15,749 nucleotides of DNA, from the NCBI GenBank assembly GCA_046263155.1, contig JBHELF010000078.1, forward strand, positions 1 through 15,749. Reading direction: 5' to 3'. The translations under genes and the position numbers were made by a program. The stretch comes from DATADF01 sp046263155 (GTDB lineage: Bacteria > Actinomycetota > CADDZG01 > WHSQ01). Of this stretch, positions 5,907 to 13,425 are shown one piece after another; position 1 is the first letter of the stretch, and each line of letters begins with the position of its first letter. The notes beneath the pieces are model-generated. The model was not told the DNA's origin. It saw nothing but the letters and a program-made list of their open reading frames with translations, and did not search any database.

Positions 5907-7460
5907 GTGACCTCCGAGGGCGTCTTTTACCTGACCACCCCCATCTATTACGTGGACGACGTGCCGCACCTGGGCCACGCCTACACCACGATCGCGGCGG
6001 ACTTCCTGGCCCGTTTCCGCCGGATGCAGGGTCGGGAGGTCTACTTCCTGACCGGCACCGACGAGCACGGTCAAAAGGTGGCCCGCTCGGCCGAGGCGCA
6101 GGGAGTCGCGCCCAAGGCCTGGGCCGACCAGATCGTTCCTCGATGGAAAGAGGTCTGGGCCGCCCTCGACATTAGTTACGACGACTTCATACGGACCACC
6201 GACCAACGCCACGAGAGCGCGGTCCAAACATTCGTCCAGCAGCTGTATGACCGCGATGAGATCTATCTAGGGACCTATAGGGGCCTGTACTGCGTGGGGT
6301 GCGAAGAATTCAAACTTCCCGATGATCTTGTCGACGGCAAGTGTCCTCTTCACGGCACGGAACCCGAGCAAATAGAGGAGGACAACTATTTCTTTCGTCT
6401 GTCGCGCTATCGCGAGCGCCTGATCGAGCTCTACGAGACAAACCCGAGATTCGTGATGCCGGAGACGCGTCGTCGGGAGATCCTGGGGAAGGTGAGGACG
6501 GGGCTGGACGACCTGTCGATGTCGCGGGTGAGCTTCGATTGGGGGATCCCGATCCCGTGGGATGAAAAACACGTGATCTACGTTTGGGTAGACGCGTTGC
6601 AGAACTACATCACCGCGGTTGGTTTCGGAAACGACCGGTCGACATTCGAACGTATCTGGCCGGCCGACGTTCATCTCGTCGGCAAGGACATCCTGTGGTT
6701 CCACTCCGTCATCTGGCCTGCAATGTTGATGGCACTCGATCTCCCGTTACCGGAAACGGTTTTCGCCCACGGCTGGCTGCAGGTAGGCGGCGAGAAGATG
6801 TCCAAGTCGAAGCTAACGGGCATCTCGCCGCATGACCTCGTCGCCACGTTTGGGTCCGATGGCTACCGCTACTTTTTTGCGCGCGAGGTCTCCTTTGGGC
6901 TCGACGGAAACTTTTCCTGGGAGGCCATGATGTCCCGGTACAACGCGGATCTCGCCAACGATTTCGGAAACCTGGTCTCTCGGGTGACCTCCATGATGAC
7001 GCGCTATCTGGATGGCCGTATTCCCGAACGGCCGATTCCCGACGAGCTGACCGAGTCGGAGCATCGGTTGATCGACGTGCAGCGGCGCTCCTTCGAACTG
7101 ATGGAACGGTACATGGGCGAGATCGCCCCGCATGAAGCTGTCAAAGCTTGTTGGGCATTCGTCAAGAAGGCCAACTCCTATGTTGAAGAAGTGACTCCCT
7201 GGTCGCTGTCGAAGGATCCGGCCGACTCGCGGCGGCTGGAGGTCGTGCTTTACATGCTTGCCGATTCCTTACGCTTGCTGGCGCTGATGACCGCGCCCAT
7301 CTTGCCGCGTGCGGCGCAAGAGTTATGGACGCGGCTGGGTATCGACGGCGAGGTTGCAACGCGAACCTTCCCAGAGGATCTCCGATGGAACCTGCTTCCT
7401 TCCGGCGGCAAGGTTGCAACCGGTGTTCCGTTGTTTCCGCGCCTCGAGGAAGGCGAATAG
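5907..7460 (+). CDS. metG: Methionyl-tRNA synthetase
   Basis: The 517-residue class I synthetase charges tRNA-Met with methionine in the cytoplasm. The HIGH motif appears as PHLGHAYT (HLGH, residues 21-24) and the KMSKS loop as GEKMSKSKL (KMSKS, 297-301). The connective insert has one zinc knuckle with Cys129, Cys132, Cys146 and His149 (YCVGCEEF ... KCPLHG), the single-knuckle CCCH form known from Thermus-type enzymes rather than the double knuckle of E. coli. It ends after the anticodon-binding helical domain, with no C-terminal Trbp111/EMAP-like dimerisation domain. GTG 5907 gives the usual N-terminus FYLTTPIYYVDD; only weak ribosome-binding complementarity precedes it. It is the first gene of metG-tatD-rsmA-ispE; tatD follows after 6 bases. 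Confidence 0.97.
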   Translation: MTSEGVFYLTTPIYYVDDVPHLGHAYTTIAADFLARFRRMQGREVYFLTGTDEHGQKVARSAEAQGVAPKAWADQIVPRWKEVWAALDISYDDFIRTTDQRHESAVQTFVQQLYDRDEIYLGTYRGLYCVGCEEFKLPDDLVDGKCPLHGTEPEQIEEDNYFFRLSRYRERLIELYETNPRFVMPETRRREILGKVRTGLDDLSMSRVSFDWGIPIPWDEKHVIYVWVDALQNYITAVGFGNDRSTFERIWPADVHLVGKDILWFHSVIWPAMLMALDLPLPETVFAHGWLQVGGEKMSKSKLTGISPHDLVATFGSDGYRYFFAREVSFGLDGNFSWEAMMSRYNADLANDFGNLVSRVTSMMTRYLDGRIPERPIPDELTESEHRLIDVQRRSFELMERYMGEIAPHEAVKACWAFVKKANSYVEEVTPWSLSKDPADSRRLEVVLYMLADSLRLLALMTAPILPRAAQELWTRLGIDGEVATRTFPEDLRWNLLPSGGKVATGVPLFPRLEEGE

Positions 7461-7466
7461 TTCCAT

Positions 7467-8225
7467 TTGTGGGTCGACTCGCATTGCCACATCTACGACC
7501 TCGAAGAAGATCCCGCGGCGGCGATACGACGTGCCGAGAGTGCCGGGGTTGGCGGCATCGTCGTCCTCGGGGTGGACCCCGCCACCAGTCGAAAGGCTCT
7601 CGAGCTCTCCGAGATGTCGAAGACGGTGTGGGCCGGAGCGGCCTTTCACCCAAGCGAGGTGAAGGGCTGGGTTGACTCGTGGATCTCTGCGATCGAGTCT
7701 CTTCTCGAGCACCCCCGTTGCGTGGCCGTAGGCGAAAGCGGCCTGGACTTCTACCGGGATACCTCCTACGTGGAGGATCAGACGAGAGCTTTCGCCAGCC
7801 ACCTCGAGCTTGCGAAAGCAACGAGCAAGACGCTGGTCATCCATACGCGCAAATCGGCCGATGCCGCCCTGGATCAGCTGGAGGAGAAGGGACCACCCGA
7901 GAGGCTGATCTTTCATTGCTGGTCGGGAAATCGTCGGCAGCTCGATCGAGCCCTCGCCCTCGGGGCTTACATCTCCTTCGCCGGCAATATCACCTACAAG
8001 AACGCCGACGATCTGCGCCGGTCCTCGCGCGCCGTCCCGGCCGAACGTCTCTTGGTCGAGACCGACTCGCCCTATCTTGCGCCAGTGCCTCATCGCGGTA
8101 AGCCGAACGAGCCGGCTTTCGTGGTCCTTGTCGGCGCGGCCGTTGCGGAGGCTCGGGGAATGGGCGGCCAGGAGCTTGCGGAGCTGACGTCGCAAAACGC
8201 GCGCGCAGTCTTCAATCTCGAATGA
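7467..8225 (+). CDS. tatD: TatD-family metal-dependent deoxyribonuclease/hydrolase
   Basis: The 252-residue product is a TIM-barrel amidohydrolase-superfamily enzyme. Metal ligands of the TatD family are visible: His6 and His8 in DSHCH, Glu90 in VGESGLDFYRD, His126 in VIHTRKS, His150 in IFHCWSG, and Asp200 in VETDSPYLAP. E. coli TatD has 3'-5' exonuclease activity on DNA; the role of actinobacterial members is less clear. The only sensible start is TTG 7467, directly before WVDSHCH, with GAGGAAGG in the end of metG about 13 bases upstream. It overlaps rsmA by ATGA, so the two are coupled. The same metG-tatD-rsmA order occurs in Bacillus and Mycobacterium, although the genes usually found between tatD and rsmA there are absent. 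Confidence 0.95.
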   Translation: MWVDSHCHIYDLEEDPAAAIRRAESAGVGGIVVLGVDPATSRKALELSEMSKTVWAGAAFHPSEVKGWVDSWISAIESLLEHPRCVAVGESGLDFYRDTSYVEDQTRAFASHLELAKATSKTLVIHTRKSADAALDQLEEKGPPERLIFHCWSGNRRQLDRALALGAYISFAGNITYKNADDLRRSSRAVPAERLLVETDSPYLAPVPHRGKPNEPAFVVLVGAAVAEARGMGGQELAELTSQNARAVFNLE

Positions 8226-9061
8226 AGCGCAGCTCGACACCGTTCTCCTTATTGGGAGCACGCCGAATCGCCGAGTTGTTCGACCGGCACGGAGTCCGGC
8301 CCAAGAAGTCACTGGGTCAGAACTTCGTGATCGATCCCAACACGATTCGCAAGATCGTCGACATCGCCGGTATCACCTCTTCGGATGATGTTCTTGAGAT
8401 CGGAGCGGGGGCCGGATCGTTGACGCTCGGCCTGGCCGCGGCGGCTCGTAGCGTCACCGCTCTGGAGTTCGATCGTGCGCTCATTCCTGTCTTGGAAGAG
8501 GTGGTGACGGGCCTCGACAACGTCGCGATCATGGCCGGGGACGCCCTGCGCCTGGACCTGATGGATCTGCCCGCGACGAAACTCGTCGGCAACCTTCCCT
8601 ACAACATCGCAGCGACTCTGGTCATCAAGGCTCTTGCCGAGGCCCCGCAGATCGAGGCGCTGACGGTCATGACTCAGTTGGAGGTCGGGGAACGCCTCGC
8701 AGCGTCGGCCGGCGACGAGGATTACGGCGTCACAAGCGTGATGGTGGCGGCCTTCGGCAAGGCGCGCGTGGCGGCGCGCGTATCGCGCAAAGCCTTTTAC
8801 CCGGAGCCCAATGTCGACTCGGTCATCGTAACCATCCGGCGTCGTGCCGAGCCTCCAGGGGTCGATACGCAAAAGTTGTTCGAGGTGATCAAGGCTGCCT
8901 TCGCGCAGCGCCGAAAGACACTGCGCAACAATCTCGCCACTCTGGTGGGCTCGACCGACCGCGCCGAAACCCTCTTGCGGGAAGCGGGGGTCGAACCCTC
9001 CGTACGCGCCGAGCAAGTTGATCTCGAAGGCTTCGTTCGCATCGCGCAGCAAGCCGGCTGA
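8222..9061 (+). CDS. rsmA: 16S rRNA (adenine(1518)-N6/adenine(1519)-N6)-dimethyltransferase
   Basis: The 279-residue product (KsgA) dimethylates two adjacent adenines in the 3' terminal hairpin of 16S rRNA late in small-subunit assembly. The family start PKKSLGQNFVIDPN lies at 27-40, the SAM-binding motif VLEIGAGAGSLT at 57-68, the acidic LEFD at 81-84, and the catalytic motif NLPYN at 124-128. The substrate-binding part carries FYPEPNVDSVIV, and the C-terminal helical domain includes AFAQRRKTLRNNL. Length and all motifs are normal. ATG 8222 overlaps the tatD stop (ATGA). ispE begins 4 bases after its stop if the TTG start is used. Confidence 0.97.
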   Translation: MKRSSTPFSLLGARRIAELFDRHGVRPKKSLGQNFVIDPNTIRKIVDIAGITSSDDVLEIGAGAGSLTLGLAAAARSVTALEFDRALIPVLEEVVTGLDNVAIMAGDALRLDLMDLPATKLVGNLPYNIAATLVIKALAEAPQIEALTVMTQLEVGERLAASAGDEDYGVTSVMVAAFGKARVAARVSRKAFYPEPNVDSVIVTIRRRAEPPGVDTQKLFEVIKAAFAQRRKTLRNNLATLVGSTDRAETLLREAGVEPSVRAEQVDLEGFVRIAQQAG

Positions 9062-9065
9062 CGAA

Positions 9066-9956
9066 TTGGCGACCGTTCGCCTCCGAGCCCACGCCAAGAT
9101 CAATCTGTATCTACGGGTGCTCGGTGCCCGCGAGGACGGCTATCACGAGATCGAGACGATCCTTCATTCGATCGACTTCGCCGATTACTTGGAACTGCGC
9201 AGCGAGATCGAGGGCTTCAAACTCGTGGTGCGCCAGGACGATGACGTCGTCGGCACCCCCAGGCCGCCGTCCAAAAACCTCGTACAGCAGGCAGCCGAAC
9301 TCTTGCAGAGTTACGCGCCGAAGAACCTGGACGTCGAGATCGGTCTGGCCAAGCGAATTCCGGTTGGGGCCGGGCTGGGAGGCGGCAGCGCCGACGCCGC
9401 CGCGACTTTGATCGGGCTGGCCCGGTTGCACGAACTTGCACTCGAAGAGCCGCAACTGCACGACCTCGCGGCCCAGCTGGGCGCCGACGTTCCTTTCTTT
9501 CTGTTCGGCGGCACGGCTCTTGCGACCGGCTACGGCGAGCGGATCGCTCCTCTCGACCAGCCTCCTCGGCTCTGGTTTGTGCTGGGCATGAGCAGACGTC
9601 CGTTGCTGACCGAGGACGTCTATCGGGCCTGGGACGAGATCGGCCCGCGCGCGGGGATCGCGCACGAGGTGATGGTCGAGGCGTTGAGATCCGGCGCTCT
9701 CGAAGAGATCGGAGCCGCTATGCGCAACGACCTAGAACAGGTCGCGATCCGTCTGCGACCCGAATTACGTGCCGCGGTCGATCTGATGGAGTCCGCCGGC
9801 GCAGTGCGCGCGCTCGTGAGCGGATCGGGCCCAACCGTGATCGGGCTATGCAAGGGACCGGACCACGCGCGGTCGGTCGGTGCGGCGGTGCGTTCGGACT
9901 TCGATCGCACCCAGGTCACCTGCTCCCAGGCGCGCGCTCTCGAGGTTCTCGATTAG
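9066..9956 (+). CDS. ispE: 4-diphosphocytidyl-2-C-methyl-D-erythritol kinase
   Basis: The product (296 residues from TTG 9066) is a GHMP-family kinase that phosphorylates CDP-methylerythritol in the MEP pathway to isopentenyl diphosphate. Lys11 in AHAKINLYL and Asp141 in LGADVPFFLFG are the expected catalytic pair; DGYHEIETI lies at 24-32. The glycine-rich ATP loop PVGAGLGGGSADAA spans 99-112, and the C-terminal ALVSGSGPTVIGL is the third GHMP motif. The frame is open further upstream to a TTG at 9018 inside rsmA, which would add 16 residues; 9066 was preferred because the family sequence begins almost at once after it. Neither start has a good Shine-Dalgarno, so expression probably relies on coupling to rsmA. 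A hairpin and T-rich tract follow the stop. Confidence 0.96.
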   Translation: MATVRLRAHAKINLYLRVLGAREDGYHEIETILHSIDFADYLELRSEIEGFKLVVRQDDDVVGTPRPPSKNLVQQAAELLQSYAPKNLDVEIGLAKRIPVGAGLGGGSADAAATLIGLARLHELALEEPQLHDLAAQLGADVPFFLFGGTALATGYGERIAPLDQPPRLWFVLGMSRRPLLTEDVYRAWDEIGPRAGIAHEVMVEALRSGALEEIGAAMRNDLEQVAIRLRPELRAAVDLMESAGAVRALVSGSGPTVIGLCKGPDHARSVGAAVRSDFDRTQVTCSQARALEVLD

Positions 9957-9981
9957 CCCGTTCCTGGAGGCGCGAGGCCGC

Positions 9982-10020
9982 GGTTCAAGAACCTGTGGTC
10001 CACCACCAGCTTTTTCTTTT
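9982..10020 (+). terminator. Probable intrinsic terminator of the metG-tatD-rsmA-ispE operon
   Basis: Two short hairpins follow the ispE stop: GGTTC-AA-GAACC (9982-9993) and a stem around GTGG-TCCA-CCAC (9995-10006), then the T-rich run CTTTTTCTTTT ending at 10020. The stems are short (4-6 bp), so efficiency is uncertain. The T-run serves only the plus strand; it would not terminate the convergent tRNA transcript. Confidence 0.5.
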
Positions 10021-10034
10021 AGGTGCGCTGCGCG

Positions 10035-10106
10035 CTGCCCCGCCTGGACTCGAACCAGAACTTAGGGATCCAAAATCCCTCGGGCTGCCAATTACCCCAC
10101 GGGGCA
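10035..10106 (-). tRNA. tRNA-Gln (anticodon UUG)
   Basis: The minus strand folds into a full 72-base cloverleaf. The acceptor stem pairs TGCCCCG with CGGGGCA (seven pairs, discriminator G), followed by a D arm GGG...CCC, an anticodon stem AGGGA/TCCCT around the loop TTTTGGA whose positions 34-36 read TTG, a 4-base variable region, and a T arm TCTGG-TTCGAGT-CCAGG. Anticodon UUG decodes glutamine CAA, and CAG by wobble. The 3' CCA is not encoded (GCG follows), so it must be added after transcription. It is convergent with ispE and divergent from glmU. Confidence 0.95.
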
Positions 10107-10120
10107 TCGGGGATGAGTTC

Positions 10121-10149
10121 ATAGTACGAGTACGGTGACGCGATGGCGA
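10121..10149 (-). promoter_or_regulatory. Candidate tRNA-Gln promoter overlapping the glmU start codon
   Basis: On the minus strand TCGCCA (10144-10149, 4 of 6 matches to TTGACA) is separated by 17 bases from TACTAT (10121-10126, 4 of 6 matches to TATAAT). Initiation would fall near 10114, a few bases before the mature tRNA end at 10106. The -35 box is the complement of the first bases of glmU, so RNA polymerase here would cover the glmU ribosome-binding site DNA. Confidence 0.45.
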
Positions 10150-11573
10150 CTTATCCGGATGTGGCCGGAGTGATACTCGCCGCCGGTGTCGGCAAACGCC
10201 TCAAGTCGCGCACGCCCAAGGCGCTCCATCCTTTTCTGGGTCGGCCGCTGTTGGTCCACGCACTCGAGACCATCGCCCCTCTGGAACTGCATCCCACGGT
10301 GGTAGTTGTCTCGCCGGTGATCCAGGAAAGGTTGAAAGCCGACAACCTTCTTGGAGATCGAGACGTGAGACTTGCTCTTCAGGAGAACCCTCGGGGCACC
10401 GCCGATGCTCTCCGAGCCGCGCTTTCCTCGCTGGCCGATGAAGCGACGAGCCATGTGTTGGTGACTCCCTGCGACGCTCCTCTGCTCACCACGGAGACCT
10501 TGGCTCGCCTGGGGAGGGCTCATCTGAATTCGGGCGCCTCGGCAACACTTCTGACGGCGAATCTCGCCGACCCCACCGGATACGGACGCGTCATCCGCGC
10601 CGACGGCGAGTCGATTGCTTCCATCGTCGAGGAGGCCGATGCCGACGCGTCCCAGAAGCGGATCACCGAGATCAATGCCGGTTCCTACGTCTTCGAACTC
10701 GGGCGCCTCAGGACGTTGCTGGACAAGGTGGACCACGAGAATGCACAGGACGAGTACTACTTGACCGACGTCGTTGCGTTGCTTCGGGCCGACGGCGGTA
10801 GCGTGATGGCCGTCATGGGTTCGGAGCAGGAGGCGCGGGGGGTGAACGACCGGGCTCAGCTGGCCGCGGCCGCGGCCGGCAAGCGGCGCGAGATCTGCGA
10901 GCACTGGATGGCCGAAGGGGTCACGATCGTCCATCCCGACTCGACGTTCATCGATGCGTCCGTCCGTATCGGCCGAGACACGGTCATCCAACCGTTCACC
11001 TTTCTGCAGGGGGACACAACGATCGGCGAGGGCGTGCAGATAGGGCCTCAGGCGCAGATCGTTGATTCTCAAATCGAGGACGGGGCCCAGATCTCATATG
11101 CGGTAATTCGAGGGTCCTCTATCGGTCCGGCGGCGACCGTCGGGCCATTTGCCTCGCTGCGTCCCGGCACGCGCCTCGAGAAAGGAGCGCGCATTGGGAC
11201 CTTTGTCGAGACCAAGCAGACGACGATCGGCGAGGAGAGCAAGGCCAATCACCTCAGCTATCTCGGAGACGCGGAGATCGGTCGAGGCGTCAACGTCGGC
11301 GCGGGAACTATCACGTGCAACTGGGATGGCGTGGAAAAGCACAAGACGGTGATCGAGGACGAGGCCTACATCAGCTCCGACACCATGCTGGTCGCGCCCG
11401 TGCATATCGGAAAGAAGGCCGCCACGGGAGCCGGGGCCGTGGTCAAAGGCGACGTTCCCGATGGTGCGCTGGCAGTTGGCGTGCCGGCGCGCGTTTTGGA
11501 GGGCAAGGGGGACCGGATGAAGGGTCGAACCCGAGACAAGGCGAGCGAGACCCCGGACGACGCGGCACAATAG
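10143..11573 (+). CDS. glmU: Bifunctional UDP-N-acetylglucosamine pyrophosphorylase/glucosamine-1-phosphate N-acetyltransferase
   Basis: The 476-residue product makes UDP-GlcNAc, the precursor of peptidoglycan and other cell-wall glycans. The N-terminal nucleotidyltransferase domain (about 1-235) has ILAAGVGKRLKSRTPKALHP with Lys26, the uracil-site segment ENPRGTADALRAAL (81-94), the metal-site PCDAPLL (109-115) and INAGSYVF. The C-terminal left-handed beta-helix acetyltransferase (about 255-455) contains FASLRPGTRL, ANHLSYLGDAEIG with the catalytic His370, and NVGAGTITCNWDG. Two family positions differ slightly: NWDG for the common NYDG, and YISSDT for FIGSDT; both look conservative. A charged tail follows residue 455, as in many actinobacterial GlmU proteins. 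GGTGA sits 4 bases before the ATG. prs follows after 30 bases, as in Bacillus and Mycobacterium. Confidence 0.97.
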   Translation: MATYPDVAGVILAAGVGKRLKSRTPKALHPFLGRPLLVHALETIAPLELHPTVVVVSPVIQERLKADNLLGDRDVRLALQENPRGTADALRAALSSLADEATSHVLVTPCDAPLLTTETLARLGRAHLNSGASATLLTANLADPTGYGRVIRADGESIASIVEEADADASQKRITEINAGSYVFELGRLRTLLDKVDHENAQDEYYLTDVVALLRADGGSVMAVMGSEQEARGVNDRAQLAAAAAGKRREICEHWMAEGVTIVHPDSTFIDASVRIGRDTVIQPFTFLQGDTTIGEGVQIGPQAQIVDSQIEDGAQISYAVIRGSSIGPAATVGPFASLRPGTRLEKGARIGTFVETKQTTIGEESKANHLSYLGDAEIGRGVNVGAGTITCNWDGVEKHKTVIEDEAYISSDTMLVAPVHIGKKAATGAGAVVKGDVPDGALAVGVPARVLEGKGDRMKGRTRDKASETPDDAAQ

Positions 11574-11591
11574 CTAGCAAGGTCACGAGAT

Positions 11592-11596
11592 GGAGG
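11592..11596 (+). promoter_or_regulatory. Shine-Dalgarno (GGAGG) fixing the prs GTG start
   Basis: GGAGG lies 7 bases before GTG 11604. The ATG at 11590 that overlaps this site is in another frame, so the GTG is the supported prs start. Confidence 0.7.
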
Positions 11597-11603
11597 CCTG
11601 CTC

Positions 11604-12593
11604 GTGCAGCTCCTGACTCAAAAGCGCTTGATGATTTTCTCCGGCACGGCCAACCGGCCGCTCGCCGAGGAGATCGCGGAACACCTCGGGATGAAGCTCG
11701 GTTACGTGGACACCGAGACGTTCGCCAACTCCGAGACCTACGCACGCTTCTCGGACTCGGTTCGCGGTTGTGACGCCTTTGTCATTCAGAGCATCTGCGA
11801 ACCCGTCGACCACCACGTCATGCAGCAACTGATCATGGTCGATGCCCTGAAGAGGGCGTCCGCCAAGCGGATCACCGCCGTCTGTCCTCTCTACCCGTAC
11901 TCGCGTCAGGATCGGAAGGCGAGGGGACGGGAGCCGATTACGGCCAAGCTGATGGCCGACATCTATGAGGCTGCCGGCGTGGATCGGATGCTGTCCGTCG
12001 ACCTGCACTCGGGACAGATCCAGGGATTTTTCAACGTGCCGTTCGACCATCTCACCGCGCTCCCGGTGTTGACGGACTATTTCTCGAAGATCCTCGAGGA
12101 CGATTTCGTAATCGTGTCGCCCGACGCGGGCGGGGTGCGTCTGGCCGACAAGTGGGTGCAGCATTTCGGCGAGTTCGACGACTTGAGCGGCCAGGTCGCC
12201 TTCCTTCACAAGCGTCGTCGTCGCGACATCCGCAACGCGAGCGAGACCCGTGCCGTTGTGGGAGAGGTCGAGGGCAAGGTCTGCGTGATCGTCGACGACA
12301 TGATCGACACCGCGGGGACGCTGGTGAACGGAGTCGAGGTATTGATAGAGGCCGGAGCTTCCGAGGTCTATGCGGCAGCGACCCACGCGATCCTGTCCGA
12401 CCCCGCGATCGATCGCATCAAGAATTCCTCTCTGAAAGAGATCGTCGTCACGAACACCGTGCCGATTCCCAGTGAGAAGGCGATCGACAAATTAGTCGTG
12501 CTCACGATCGCGCCGACGATTGCCCAGACGATCAAAGCCGTATTTGAGGAGGAGTCCGTTTCGGGTCTCTTCCACGGAGAGAATCAGCCGTAG
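11604..12593 (+). CDS. prs: Ribose-phosphate pyrophosphokinase (PRPP synthetase)
   Basis: The 329-residue product makes PRPP from ribose 5-phosphate and ATP, feeding purine, pyrimidine, histidine, tryptophan and NAD synthesis (and, in actinobacteria, arabinan donors). Recognisable parts are the N-terminal MIFSGTANRPLAEEIAEHLG, the ATP-site stretch YPYSRQDRKARGREPITAKL (98-115), the metal-binding VDLHSGQIQGFFNVP with His134, the flexible-loop lysine in FLHKRRR (Lys203), and the PRPP-binding loop VIVDDMIDTAGTL (228-240). The GTG start is fixed by GGAGG seven bases upstream. Length is within the family's range, with a short C-terminal extension. It lies 30 bases after glmU, probably in one transcript, and 103 bases before rplY. 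Confidence 0.97.
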   Translation: MQLLTQKRLMIFSGTANRPLAEEIAEHLGMKLGYVDTETFANSETYARFSDSVRGCDAFVIQSICEPVDHHVMQQLIMVDALKRASAKRITAVCPLYPYSRQDRKARGREPITAKLMADIYEAAGVDRMLSVDLHSGQIQGFFNVPFDHLTALPVLTDYFSKILEDDFVIVSPDAGGVRLADKWVQHFGEFDDLSGQVAFLHKRRRRDIRNASETRAVVGEVEGKVCVIVDDMIDTAGTLVNGVEVLIEAGASEVYAAATHAILSDPAIDRIKNSSLKEIVVTNTVPIPSEKAIDKLVVLTIAPTIAQTIKAVFEEESVSGLFHGENQP

Positions 12594-12612
12594 TCCGAGG
12601 CCTACGAGCGGT

Positions 12613-12618
12613 TACAAT
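12613..12618 (+). promoter_or_regulatory. Candidate -10 box (TACAAT) for rplY-pth
   Basis: TACAAT matches TATAAT at 5 of 6 positions and lies in the 103-base gap between prs and rplY. No good -35 hexamer occurs 16-18 bases upstream. Initiation near 12625 would leave a leader of about 70 bases. A separate promoter here is plausible but unproven. Confidence 0.35.
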
Positions 12619-12696
12619 CCCCTCTGAAATTCGCTTGTCTCCCGTGGGTAGCCGTCCGGACTAGCGCGTCTCAAGCAACGTCTTTGGAGGATCGAG

Positions 12697-13410
12697 ATGG
12701 CCGAACTGAAGATCAAAGCCGAGCTTCGGCAGGAATCCGGCAAGGGGGCCGCGCGCCGGGCTCGTGCGTCCGGCAGAGTTCCGGCCGTTGTTTACGGGAG
12801 AGGGATGGAACCGCTGTCGATCTCGGTCGACCGGCGCGAGTTCGTTACAGCGCTTCACTCCGATGCCGGAATGAACATCCTCCTTAGCCTCCAAGTCGAC
12901 GGCGAGAGCATTCTGGCGTTGACGAAGGAACTGCAAACCGACCCGGTGCGCGGCGCAGTTCTGCACGCCGACTTCATCAAGGTCGATCGCACTCAAGAAG
13001 TAGAAGTGGACGTTCCCGTGCATCTCATCGGTGAAGCCCCGGGAGTCAAGGAGGGGGGCATCCTCGAGCAGCCCCTGTCGCAGGTTCACGTGCGCTGTCT
13101 CGCGACCGAGGTCCCCGAACATGTCGACGCCGACATCTCGGTTCTCACCATCGGTGACTCACTGCGGGTCTCGGACCTGGCGGAGGGACGGGAGTTCCAC
13201 ATCCTCAACGATCCCAACGCGGTCGTGGTCTCGATCGCCGCTCCGATTACCGAGGAGCAACTGGAGGCGATGGTCGCCGAGGTCGCCGGAGTCGAGGAAG
13301 TTCCGCCCGAGGAGGAGGCTGCTGCCGAGGCTGTGCCCGAGGAGGGCGAGGCTGCTCCCGCCGGGGAAGGCGCGGAGGCAGGCGTCGCCGAACCACCGCC
13401 CGAGGGCTGA
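12697..13410 (+). CDS. rplY: 50S ribosomal protein bL25, CTC/TL5 long form
   Basis: The 237-residue product has an N-terminal L25 domain (about 1-95) that binds 5S rRNA; it starts MAELKIKAELRQESGKGAAR and includes RASGRVPAVVYG. A TL5/CTC beta domain (about 100-186) follows, with HLIGEAPGVKEGGILEQPL and IGDSLRVSDL. The last 50 or so residues are a low-complexity tail rich in Glu, Ala, Pro and Gly, common among actinobacterial bL25 proteins. GGAGG lies 6 bases before the ATG. In Bacillus the long form is the general stress protein Ctc. It precedes pth by 15 bases, the same pairing as ctc-spoVC in B. subtilis and rplY-pth in mycobacteria. Confidence 0.97.
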   Translation: MAELKIKAELRQESGKGAARRARASGRVPAVVYGRGMEPLSISVDRREFVTALHSDAGMNILLSLQVDGESILALTKELQTDPVRGAVLHADFIKVDRTQEVEVDVPVHLIGEAPGVKEGGILEQPLSQVHVRCLATEVPEHVDADISVLTIGDSLRVSDLAEGREFHILNDPNAVVVSIAAPITEEQLEAMVAEVAGVEEVPPEEEAAAEAVPEEGEAAPAGEGAEAGVAEPPPEG

Positions 13411-13425
13411 GCCGGCCGATAACGC

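Noticed and set aside
6873..6878. T6 run as a possible terminator
   Set aside because: It lies inside the metG coding sequence, encoding Phe residues, with no preceding GC stem.
7349..7422. Repeated GGTTGCAAC, once as the perfect palindrome GGTTGCAACC, near the metG 3' end
   Set aside because: Both copies encode Val-Ala-Thr in frame in the MetRS C-terminus; there is no further symmetry or promoter context.
7323..8312. 329-codon reverse-strand open frame across metG end and tatD
   Set aside because: TatD on the plus strand has every catalytic residue; the antisense frame has no recognisable motif.
8309..9103. 264-codon reverse-strand open frame
   Set aside because: Antisense shadow of rsmA; composition is biased and no family features are present.
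11583..12386. 267-codon reverse-strand open frame
   Set aside because: Antisense shadow of prs, whose plus-strand motifs are unambiguous.
13290..13407. Low-complexity Glu/Ala/Pro repeat as a possible novel element
   Set aside because: It is the acidic C-terminal tail of bL25, common in actinobacterial long-form proteins.
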